Source: Amblyomma americanum (lineage: Eukaryota; Arthropoda; Arachnida; Ixodida; Ixodidae). Taken from it: a stretch of DNA of 64,000 nucleotides. Location of the stretch: positions 90,528,757 to 90,592,756 of the forward strand of contig NC_135498.1 of the NCBI RefSeq assembly GCF_052857255.1. Reading direction: 5' to 3'. This document shows positions 11,270 through 21,300 of this stretch, piece by piece. The position numbers and the translations under genes are program-made. Position 1 is the first letter of the stretch; each line of letters starts with the position of its first letter. The notes beneath the pieces were generated by a model, which did no database searches, was not told the origin of the DNA, and was given only the letters and a program-made list of their open reading frames with translations.

Positions 11270-13073
11270 TTTTATTCACCTTTGTTACGTCACTGATCCT
11301 CGCTCATGCGCAGCACGGCTCTCCGGGATGCACGCGAAACTGGTCAACCTCGGCCAGTGTAGCTTACGCTACAAAAAGATGCACGAGTGAAAAGTAAAGA
11401 CAAGAGCAAGGAGAACTTGAGCTACAAAAGTGGTGGATTTAAACCCTCTCGGATATTGCTATATTACATTTGTAGCTATATTAATTTTTTTTGTTTCTCG
11501 AAACACACTTTTCTGCCATTTCTTCTTGTGCAAACATTCGCAACATTTTTTCCCGAAAAGATTTTTTAACAAAATTTTGAAAACTAAGTTTTCCTATATA
11601 CCAGTCCGTGCATTTAACTACGGGAAAAAAATCGTTCGTGAGTTTTGTTATTGTAGCATTTGTTTTAAAAACATTCCTAATTGAAAACGTTTGGTTTTAG
11701 TAATTCTGTAATTAAAAAACGACAGTTAATCATATCGTGGTTATTTTAGTTCATTGCGCAGCTGACGGTTTTATGTATGTAACTGCAAAGCATTTTTCTT
11801 GTGGCGAGGTATATAAGAGTTATGACTGCTGATGTGGGATGCATAATTACTACATTTTTTCCGATAAAAATAATGAAGTTTTCGTGTATTTGAACACTCT
11901 GGTTAGAATGGAATAAGGCAATCTTTATTAGACACTAATATTTGCCTTTTTGTGTTTGATATAAAAAATCTCACAAAAGTGGCCTCATTAACCTGATGGC
12001 CTTAAAAACCCCTGCTCTAGAGGCATCAGATTTGGATTGATAAAAGCGCCAGCAAAGCGATCCAGCTACGATGCAGTCGCATCGGTGTCCAGGCGATTCG
12101 TTGTTGCACAAGTGGAAGATGACTAACTAGGTAGTAGGGTCGCAGACGACCCTTGTGATTGCTTCTGCTGCAGTAGTTGCGATTTCTACGTTCGTGAATT
12201 GCATCTTGGGGGTTGTAGCAGAACAGACTCGGGGTACGCTCTGTTAAATTGCAGTATGCTGCCTGCGGGCTATATTGATGTCGGCAGAGAATGCACGTAC
12301 AGTCTTGATGAACACACATCAGCCGGTTGAATGTTTTTTTCGCGGAAGTTCTTGTACTGTTTATATCAGTTTAGCTGCATATTCCAGCGGGCATCATGAC
12401 CGACGCTTGAAAACTTTCTTTTTCAATGAGCCAAATTAGAGGTGATGGTACATACAGTAGTATTTCTTAGGCATTTTCAGAACATCTCAAAGCATATAGG
12501 CCTTTCCACCGCGCAGCAAACATGCCGGACCACACGCTAGCATCGCTCTTCACAAGTAGACGACGTCGATGGACGCGCGTGTCTTCATGAGCGCGTACTA
12601 AAAAAGAATGACACTGTTTTTAGGAACGGTTGTGGCTTGCACAAAGCAGCCGATTCGATAGCTGAAGTGGCATCGAAGCAGCTTCACCCGTCGCCTAATA
12701 AACACAGTAGAGCGTGAATGCCGTTGAGACCTTGTGGTTCTCCCCTTGCTGGCTACACGGGGGCCACATACTGCCCTAGTGCGCAGAATGGCGAAACATT
12801 CCGCACTCATTTTTGAGTCCAGCCTTTCCGTCCGTCGCCTGTTCATGGCAGCTCTAATTATGAAACTTCTACAATTCTTGACTGTGTTCGCTGAGCTTCT
12901 TTCCTCACATTTCGACGGTACCTGTCCATACACGGCGAAATAGCTAGCGTTTAAAGAGAATGAGCATTAATACGTCACCAGCTGCAAATGTACGAATCCG
13001 CGCTTGGCGGTGCCACGTGTACTTCAATTTTAGGCACCTTTTTAAAGCTTTCTTTTTGGCTGAAATAATATAT
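11270..13073. other. No recognisable gene
   Basis: AT-rich spacer. A minus-strand frame around 12.03-12.32k and another at 12.6-12.9k have no features I recognise. A GTAGCTTACGCTACAAAAA motif near 11.36k recurs as GTAGCTCTCGCTACAAAAA near 47.33k, suggesting the end of a shared repeat. Confidence 0.4.
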
Positions 13074-13229
13074 TGTCACCGGAAGCCGGCCGAAAGGGCA
13101 GAAGCGCACACCAGGAATAGCAAAGCAGACACACTCCGCGAACCAACGCACGAGCCGGGGAAGACAAGGAAGACCAGCGGTTGCTGTCGCACCGCATGGC
13201 GGCGTCTGTAAATGGATAACAGTGTGGCA
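13074..13229 (-). repeat. 3' LTR of the Gypsy element
   Basis: 156 bp running TGCCACACTG...GGTGACA on the minus strand, with canonical TG and CA ends. About 93 bp at its 5' side (13137-13229) align with 15758-15850 at the other end of the element. Confidence 0.85.
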
Positions 13230-13254
13230 TTGCCCCCCCCCCCCCCCCTTCTGG
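13230..13254 (-). other. Polypurine tract with a 16-G run
   Basis: Minus strand AGAAGGGG... immediately before the 3' LTR, as expected for the plus-strand DNA primer of an LTR retrotransposon. The G run has 16 bases (C run 13233-13248 on the plus strand), probably lengthened after insertion. Confidence 0.75.
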
Positions 13255-13616
13255 AAATGGCATCGCCCCGATGCCGCGGAATCACGGCAAGCTGGAACAA
13301 AGTCTGTGGCACCGGACTGTGCAGAATAAGTCCTAGCGGGCGTGGTACGGCTTCATCCTGGCAACGTGGACGATTTCGGATGCCGCCTGCCGCCTAGAGG
13401 GGCGAACATACTCTTGCTGGATCACATCGTAGTTACGTCAATTAGTTTGCGCAGTACCTCGTAGGGGCCGAAGTAGCGGCGCAGAAGTTTATCGCAGTGG
13501 CCCTGTAGACGAAGGGGGTCCAAACCCAAACTTGATCGCCAGGCCGGTAAAGCACCGCCCGGTGATTAACGCTATAACGTTGAGCATCGCTTTGCTGCTG
13601 GGTACGGGTTCGCTGT

Positions 13617-14768
13617 CTAGCTAGCTGGCTGGCGGCTTCTGCGTGCCGAAAAACTCTTCAGCGCCAGCGACGGAAGGACGTGCAACATTGCGTCCACGTT
13701 CTGCAGTAACATTGCGTCCAGCATAGTCGTGGCTTCGCGACCGTGCACCAAACGTAACGGCGTGAAGTGCGTCGTCTCTTGAAAAGCAGTGTTATAGGCG
13801 AACGTGACGTAGGGCAAAATATGGTCCCAGTTCTTATGGTCGGTGTCGACGTACCTGGAAAGCATGTCGGCAATGGTCTTATTGAGCCGCTCAGTAAGTC
13901 CATTTGTTTGAGGATGGTAGTCAGTGGTTCGACGGTGGCTGGTTCCACTGAGACGCATAAGTTCCTGAGTAAGGGCTGATGTAAAAGCCGTGCCTCTATC
14001 AATTAAAACGACCGCTGGGGCACCGTGACGGAGGATAATATTAAAGATGAAAAAGTTCGCACTTTCGGCAGCGGTGCCGCAGGGAAGGGCTGTAGTCTCA
14101 CAATACCGGGGTGATGTCGGAAATGGTACCAGCAAGTCCATGCCGACCTGGTTGAAAGGAATTGCAGGCGGATCAATGGGCTTCAATAGGCCGGCCGGCT
14201 TCACAGGTGGTGTCTTCCGACGTTGGCACTCGCGGCAATATTTAACATAGCGCTGGACAACTGTAGCAAGCCGGGGCCAGTAATACTTCTGCCGTATCCG
14301 CGCCAACGTGCGAGCCAAGCCGAGGTGGCCGGAAGAAAGCTCGTCGTGGCATGCGTGCAGAACTTCGTCTCGAAGCACCGTTGGAACCTCGAGCAGGTAC
14401 GGAGTGTCCGTGGGACCGTAGTTTCTCTTGCAGAGGATGCCACCCCGTAAGCAGAACGCCGATAGCCCACGTGTGAAGAAGCGTGGCGGCGACGAGGTGC
14501 GGCCTTCGAGGTGTTCTATGGGGGGTCGTAGCTCGGCGTCATCTCGCTGTTGTTGAGCAAGGAGGGACGTGGTTAAAGCGCCAAGAAAAGTGGGATCGTC
14601 TTCCGTGTCAGCAATGGTGTACGGGAGAGGAGCACTGGACAGGCTGTCTGCGTCCCTGTGATTGTTGCCAGACTTGTACACGATGGTAACATTGAATTCT
14701 TGCAACCGGAGGCTCCGACACGCTAGCCTTCTTGAGCATCTCCTTCTTAAAGGGTCTTTAATGTTCAC
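13617..14768 (-). pseudogene. Gypsy integrase region of pol
   Basis: An open minus-strand frame of about 383 residues covers the end of RNase H (FNVTIVYKSGNNHRDADSLS), the HHCC zinc-binding domain (HDELSSGH, then CRECQRRK) and the integrase core. Core acidic residues are visible in GMDLL, IDRGTAF and NGLTERLN. The loop between GMDLLVPFPTS and ETTALP is about 18 residues shorter than in related Gypsy integrases, an in-frame deletion that probably destroys the fold. A further degraded C-terminal stretch continues to about 13.25k. Confidence 0.85.
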
Positions 14769-14792
14769 GAACCACCAGAGCGAGTGGTGTGG

Positions 14793-15757
14793 CTAACGAC
14801 TCAAAATGGGGGACCATACATGTATGGGCGAAATTTCGTTGCCTCCCAAAATACTGCAAGGCACTCTTTCTGTGGTAGAATAATTCGCTTCAGATCGCGA
14901 CAGAGTGCGGCTTGCATAACCAATCACGCGTTCAGCACCATCTTGCCACTGAACGAGGACGGCACCCAGACCGACGTTGCTGGCATCGGTGTGTAGTTCC
15001 GTGTCCGCCTCCTCGTCAAAGTGGCCAAGAATGGGCGTAGTTCGGAGGCGGTTTCTGAGATCTTCGAAGGTCGTCTGTTGTTCTTTGGCCCAGATAAAAC
15101 GTTGCTCGTCATTTGTCAAGCTAGTTAGAGGCCCGGCTAGTCGGCAGAAGTATCGCGCAAAAACATCGGTGGTAGGCTCAGAGACCCAAAAAACGGCGCA
15201 CAGCACGCTTATCAGCCGTGGTCGGAAACGGAGCGACACCAGCCGTCTTGTCGGAGTCAGGGATAACACCTGCAGCGCTCACACATGGCCCAGAAACTTC
15301 AGCCGTTGAAATGCAAAGCGGCATTTTTCTGGTTTGAGCGAGAGGCCGGCCGGTCGTATGGCCTCCAGTACTGCACTCATGCGCTTTAGATGCCCGTCGT
15401 AGGTGGCAGAAAAAATGACAACATCATCAAGATATGCGAGGCAGGACTGCCATTTGCGGCCAACGAGGACAGTGTCCATCATTATTTGAAAGGTGGCAGG
15501 AGCGGAACACAAGCCGAAGGGGAGCACCTTGAACTCATACAACCAGTCTGGAGTAACGAACGCTGTCTTCTCGCGGTCCCGTTCATCCACCTCAATCTGC
15601 CAGTACTCGCTGCGGAGGTCAAGAGATGAAAAGTAGCAAGCATGACGCAGCCGGTCGAAAGAGTCATCAATTCGTGGTAACGGGTAAACGTCCTTTTTGG
15701 TAATTTTGCTAAGTGTGCGATAGTCGACACAAAATCTGAGAGCCTTTTGGTGACATC
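14793..15757 (-). pseudogene. Gypsy reverse transcriptase and RNase H
   Basis: RT motifs in order: LRFCVDYRTLSKITKKDVYP, FSSLDLRSEYWQI, LPFGLCSAPATFQ and the catalytic YLDDVVIFS. RNase H follows in another frame with TELHTDASNVGLGAVLVQ and EANYSTTER. The shift between the two lies near 15.25k and a stop lies near 14.79k. The N-terminal RT motifs before LRFCVDYR have been replaced by LTR sequence. Confidence 0.85.
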
Positions 15758-15850
15758 CGCGAACCAACGCACGAGCCGGGGAAAACAAAGAAGACCAGCG
15801 GGTGCTGTCGCACCGCACCCCGGCGCCAATAAATGGCTAGCAGTGTGGCA
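15758..15850 (-). repeat. Truncated 5' LTR of the Gypsy element
   Basis: Matches 93 bases of the 3' LTR starting at TGCCACACTG, then breaks at GGTTCGCGGA and joins the RT gene directly. About 63 bases of LTR and all upstream internal sequence were lost in one deletion. Confidence 0.85.
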
Positions 15851-15855
15851 ATATT

Positions 15856-16049
15856 TACTATTACATGAAGCGAACCGGTCAGTGTAGCCTGAAGTAGTAT
15901 TTATCTTTTGTGTCCCTTTAACCCCTATCAAAGCCTCCTGCAAAAGCATTCGGGAAAAGCCACGCATTGCACGAATAAAAAAACGCGTTTGATAAATCGC
16001 GACTACATTACAGTTGCCACGTCCATGTTTCATATATTATCTGTGTATT
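15856..16049. other. Short spacer, nothing recognised
   Basis: Sequence between the Gypsy target duplication and the 3' end of the next LINE. Confidence 0.5.
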
Positions 16050-17560
16050 AGCAGGAGGAGGACGAAGAACATTTATGAATTATGGAGAGCAGAAATACTG
16101 GGAGATCCCATTGGTCGCCATCATAATCCGGCCTCATATGTCGATCGTCGTTGCTGTCCAAGTATTAGTTTTCAAGACATCCTCAAACTATGTAAAAGAG
16201 TGTGCCAACTGCTCCACAGAAGAGGCAGGACGAATCGTGCATGTCTGGAGACCATTTACTTCTTAAGCAGGGATTGGGCAGAGTATTAGTTTGTAGTCAC
16301 CTGATTGTGTGCTCTTCAAATTTGCTAAGGGTTTTGAGAGGAAGAGAATATTTCGTTCTTATAATCCTATAGTACTCCATAATTTCTGCGTAGCTTAGTA
16401 ATGGTGTGGGGTTGTTAATGGTGTCATAGAGAGGGTGCGTGCCAGATGCTCGGAGGAGGAGAGCTCGAGCAGCTGTGTTGGCCAGCTCATTGCCCGTCGT
16501 TGATAGCCGGCATTTCGTCCATAAGATCTGGACATTCGAGGGATTCAGCGTTTCCAAAATTTTCCAACACGGACCGCCCACGAGACCCCGTATGTAATGT
16601 CATGCCGCTGCTTGTGAGTCGGACATAATCGCTGCCTCGATATTCTTGGATATCGCTAGTGCGATCGCTGCTTCTTCAGCCGATGTGGTATCCACCGCTT
16701 GGATAAGACTGCTTGTGATTATATCCCCCCGAGATGAAACAGCTGCAATTGCCGCGACCCTGTTAACGGGTTCAGCCGCATCTACGTAGGCCGTGTGCTT
16801 GCTGTAATTATACTCCCTTATTACAAATCTACTCCCCTTTGAGGGATTCCCCTAAACATTTAACCAACGCTTGGAGAGGTGTCTAGCTCTGGCTAGTCTC
16901 TGCGCCCTCTGTTGTGTTCCTCATCCGTGCGCTTTGGTAAGGAGTGAGTCGTTATATGTGATCTCAACTGCATTGTTAATGTCGAAGGGACGCTGCGGTG
17001 GAGCAATTGCCGGCAGACAAAGCAAGGCTAACCCCACCTGTAGCATTCAACACCTCAACCTCAACCTCAATCTCATCTGCATGGGCATGTCGATCTTGTC
17101 GGCGACTTCCCGGGGTAGACTGATTCTGAGCTTCTGTAATATTTTCCTGCCAGGCTCAGATGTTGGCAGCCTGACAGTTTGGTTGACACGGTGGGCCTCT
17201 ATTAGTTCGTCGATGGTGTTCTGAACCCCCAGCGGTAGTAGGCGATCCGTGGATGTGCATGAAGGAAGTTCCAGCACCGTCTCAACTGCCATTTTTATAA
17301 TAACATCCAATTGGTCTTTCTCCTTTTTGCGAAGCCGCAGGTACTGGTTGGCATACGTTATCTTAGAGAGAATGAAATCCTGAACAAATCCTAGGGCCTC
17401 CTTCTGCCTTAACCCATCTATTTTCTTGAATACCCGACGTAGCATTCTAAAGACTTGCTCACAATAGGCATGAAACTGTGATTGTTGTGGAGTTAGTGTT
17501 ATCGCACGCAAACCGCCGGTCTGCCCGTACAACCGATTCCGCGTTCCCAATACACAATAT
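16050..17560 (-). mobile_element. I-like LINE (RT thumb, RNase H, zinc knuckle), broken by a nested insertion
   Basis: Minus strand from right to left: the post-catalytic part of RT (17.55-17.05k; KITYANQYLRLRKKEKDQLD, LPLGVQNTIDELIEAHRV), then a foreign insertion (about 16.85-17.08k), then RNase H with AYVDAAEP, AEEAAIALAI and MSDSQAAA carrying the D, E and D catalytic positions (16.8-16.6k), its end near WTKCRLSTTGNELAN, and a zinc knuckle CLFCGAVGTLFYIV at about 16.2k. In-frame stops after SDSQAAA and in the zinc knuckle show decay. An RNase H domain behind RT points to the I group of LINEs. Confidence 0.8.
16850..17080 (+). mobile_element. Nested LINE 3' end with (CAACCT)n tail
   Basis: Plus-strand sequence from GCATTGTTAATGTCGAAGG through GCAAGGCTAACCCCACCTG to CAACCTCAACCTCAACCTC. 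An almost identical stretch ends the plus-strand LINE at 56.88-56.97k, where it follows the protein end and 3' UTR. This is therefore the 3' end of that family, inserted head-on into the minus-strand LINE between its RT and RNase H parts. Confidence 0.7.
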
Positions 17561-18184
17561 TCATGATTGTGTATGCGGAAGGCGGAATTGGTTGTAGGTG
17601 CAGACTAGCGAATTGTTAGCGCGGCTCCAAACCGAGGAGAACGCTGTTTAATTCCTACCGGGGGCACTAGTTCTCGCTCGATAGCGATCCTGGGTCCTCA
17701 ATTACCCTGGGTTCTCTGCCACCTTTCTTTGTGGAGCTCTCTGTGAGGATGAAATTCACTGCTGTATTATTCTGCGGCGTGATTTTATCGCGCTTTCTAG
17801 GGTTGCGGTACTCTGCCACCGTTGAGCCGGAGAACGAGAGCACTATCACCCGGCTTCATCACACGAAGGAACTCGACTTCTAGTTCAATATGTTTAGAAT
17901 TGCGCTGTTTATGTAGGACATATCAAGGAGAAACCCCGCATTACTTGAGGCTCCTGTTCGAAAAGTCGCGCCGAAAGAACACAAACTTTTTGCGAGGTGA
18001 ACTGCCTCGAAATTGGTCCCCCAGAATACACTAGTCGACCCCGTTCTTCTCTATGCTGAATTAGTGCCACCGTAAAGCCTCGCTTATGCTTTCTGAAGGT
18101 CCACACAGGTTGCTAAGAGTGAGTAGTGCAACCTTAACCTGGAACCCAGTTTAGAAAGAGAACGACCTCAGGAAGAGTACAGCT
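17561..18184. other. Spacer downstream of evasin-like gene B
   Basis: No domain or exon pattern that I can support. The 3' UTR and cleavage site of gene B should lie just below 18184. Confidence 0.5.
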
Positions 18185-18189
18185 TTATT
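18184..18189 (-). terminator. Poly(A) signal AATAAA overlapping the gene B stop
   Basis: The last codons read AAA TAA AG, so the polyadenylation hexamer AATAAA spans the TAA stop codon. Gene A has the same arrangement. Confidence 0.65.
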
Positions 18190-18325
18190 TCCGCTGTCCA
18201 TTACCTTTGAAGCAGTCTTCTTTTTGACCGTTGCTCTTGCAGATGCCACTTTCGCAAACTCCTAACGGACAGGCACCGTACCTTAGCATTGGTTTCATGT
18301 TCCCGAAAACCTCATGAGTAATGTC
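18185..18325 (-). CDS. Gene B exon 5 (last four cysteines)
   Basis: 141 nt including the stop. The acceptor is TTTTTTTCGTTAG|GAC at 18325, phase 0. It encodes DITHEVFGNMKP..., then CPLGVC, CESGIC and EDCFKG, ending GNGQRK. Aligned without gaps to gene A exon 5 (42640-42780), 22 of 46 residues are identical. Confidence 0.9.
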   Translation of the reverse strand, partial: DITHEVFGNMKPMLRYGACPLGVCESGICKSNGQKEDCFKGNGQRK

Positions 18326-21300
18326 CTAACGAAAAAAAGTTCATAAGAAAACATTACTTTACCTCTAACATCATTTATTGGGCAGCCAAAACAGTATGAG
18401 AGTAATCTAATATTTTATTCAACAGTAGAATACATCACCGAATAGTGAGAAGCTTTGACTTTTTTTTAGTAATGCTTATCAAAGTCTTACGTAAAGCATA
18501 GTGCTTCAATTCGTTCCGAAAAACTCGAAAGCGACCATACGCCTTAGTTTCAAGTCCCCAGCGGGGCGGGGGGGGGGGGGGGGGGGGGGGTGGCTATAGT
18601 TCCGCAGTAATTAGAAATAAATCGAGAAAGTGAGTTTAAAGTATTATAGGCAATTTTAGAAAATAAATTCCAAACCATACCACACAACGCTAAAATATAC
18701 TGCATCATTAACTAAAACCGGATTCTGTCTTCATAGCAATATATCCTTTCGTGTTATTTTAAGCTAAAACAACCTAAATATGGTTCTGAGAACGTTTACT
18801 TCTGCTCTAGCAGTAATTCGCAAGTATCGAGTACCTTGGAGAGAAACTTCCACAGTTTGCACCTTGTACTGTTTTAAGAAAGTGAATGCGACAGCTGCTG
18901 CACCCACACCGCTAGGCGCTCACTTTTCTAAAATATTGTCAAGATCAATCTGGCCAGATTGCCTGATGGGACGACGGCATATGGTCCGCTTTTGTTTCCG
19001 TTATTCGTAATCGACAAATCACACACCCAGAGCATATATATTGACCATGAATGGTGTCTCTGAGCTACGGTGAAACAACACGCATGCAATGACAGATGGC
19101 GCCGTGATGTTCTGAAGAAGTACAGCGTAAAATTCATGCACAAAAAAAATTCGAATGAATACTAGCTCAAATTTCACAATTTTCGCACGCTGCTATTTAC
19201 ACCAGGAGATAATTTGATCTTTAAAATGTGACATTGGTACATTTTTTCCGCTAAAGCAGGTGTGGCTCTTTGTACAGTGATTAGTAATCCAAGGTATAAT
19301 AAATTTTGGATGTGAGTTCGTGCTGCTAGTGCTGCTGCTATCTAAAAAGACTTTTTTTTTCACCTAGAATGGGAGCCTAGTCATCAGACCGCTTTTACAG
19401 TACTTGTCTTTACAAGACTAAGAAAAAATAAAAAGGGCCCCGGACGCTTCTTTAGAGCGGCCAATCTTTTTGTTTATTTTAACTTCGTTCTCTTTCGTCC
19501 ATCGTGATGGCTATAAAGAAGCGTTCAATCTTTTTTGTTTATTTAAACTTCCTTCTCTTTCGTCCATCGTGACGACTATAAAGAATTTCTATGGCGCAAG
19601 CCTATCTATGGCTATAGAGCGCCAAACACAAGGCGGAGATACCCCTTTTATGCGCCGAGACAATAAAAATTGCTTTAAATAAAACGGACGGTTTTGAACG
19701 CTGTCGTTTCAGTTTTTAACCCAGATGTTTACGGAGCACCGGGGTCAGTGCAAGTGCACGACTTGTGAGCTGGTTTTCTTTTCGACACACAGCACCACAT
19801 GAACGAGGCATCAGTGCTGCTAAGGTGTAAGAGCTAAGAATGTTAACGAAGCGGCTGTGAAATGCGATGTACTGAGCAAAATAAGTAGGATCCAACTTGC
19901 TGTAGAGTTGGTAGATCGAACGCATCGTTGCCGCTTTGTTGCGCAACCGACGGGCTGCTTGTGAAAACAGGGGCATGGAGGTGAAGATAAGACTGGCATG
20001 TAGTGCATATTTTGATTTAGAAGGAAAATCTGTCTCGAAACCATAGGTGACACTTTGTAATTTTATATTTGGCTACCCGCCCGCGTGAAAGCATGTTGAA
20101 ATATGCTACATTTTCATGGTTGACCATAGACTGGCAGGCTTATACTTGGCGGCGAGGCGGCGATTATAATGCGTTGCTTTAGAAGTGCAAAATTGCGCGC
20201 CCTCTCACAATTTGGTACATGTCGAAGATGGCTGAATTGTCTAAAATATTCTAAATCCATACATGACGGCACCAGTACCACGCGCAACGCTTTGTAACTG
20301 AACGATATATTCATTTAGTGTGTTTCCCTGAGGAATGAAAAAAAAACGTGCGTTTAAAACACGAAAATTGCATGTATTGTTTCGATTTCGTTCCGACGAC
20401 TGGAGTAGTTCTGTTTTTAGGGGCTCCTGGTGAAACTGAACGAAAGCGTACTAACGTGCTGGCTTGCACGCACTTCGCCTAGACTTTTATGGTTGTTGCA
20501 CGTCCATGTTCTTTTAGCCTGCTGGTAAAATTGAATAGATATTTTCTAATGCGTTGGCCTGGAGGTCTAAAAGGGCCCAGCAACTAAAGAAGGTTCTCAT
20601 TCGAGGAGCATGACAAGGAGACATGAATTCGTTGGCTGCCTTCGCTCTGAGAAACATTAAATAAAATGGGCTATACTTAATTTTATATGGAGGTCATTAA
20701 TTTTTTAATGAATGCACGGTTAATGTTTTCGTCGCTTTAAATATCCTTCCGTTCGCACAACCCTAACTGCAGTGCGGTATATTCTAAATTTGGTCTTAAT
20801 ATATTCACACTTATGTGATGGGAATCATCGTGTAGCTAACAAATAATAAAAGATACCTACGTAGCAAGGTGTGGTGTCATTTAATTCCTCAAACCCATTA
20901 CCGCATTTGTTTCTGCATCCAACAGGTTTCTGCAAAAAAAAAAGACTGATTAGAATAGTACGTCGCGTACGTCTCCATTTACTTCCATTCCGGATGTCCA
21001 GCTTAGCGGTGCTAAAAACCCCAGAGTTTTTCGACTCAGAGTGCGGACAGAGCTGCACCCTGTGTCGAAAAGACCAAGACGGGTTCCTTATGACCACACC
21101 AAGCATACATTTTTTGAATTATAAGGCGAAGCCAGCGTGCGCTTGAAGGCGGGCCATTGTACATAATTGTTTTCATCACTTCTTTCTCTAGACCAAAAGT
21201 GCAACTGCCCTATAATTCGAGAGCTTTTTTTGTTTTAGCTGTAAAAGTTAGTCATTATGAGAGCTCATAAAACACTGCGCGTATGGTGTTATAACGATTA

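Larger units (their letters stand above)
13074..15850 (-). mobile_element. Internally deleted Gypsy LTR retrotransposon
   Basis: A minus-strand Ty3/Gypsy element bounded by a complete 3' LTR (13074-13229) and a truncated 5' LTR (15758-15850), with a 4-bp target duplication ATAT on both sides (13070-13073 and 15851-15854). It keeps RT, RNase H, the integrase zinc-binding and core domains and a degraded C-terminus. It lacks gag, protease, the primer-binding site and the start of RT: the 5' LTR runs straight into RT at about 15757. Frameshifts and stops between RT and RNase H show it is non-functional. Confidence 0.9.

Noticed and set aside
12026..12933. Two cysteine-containing minus-strand frames
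   Set aside because: The cysteine spacing does not match evasins or another secreted family, and there is no signal peptide or splice-site support.
13658..15629. Plus-strand and alternative minus-strand open frames across the Gypsy element
   Set aside because: Shadows of pol in other frames.
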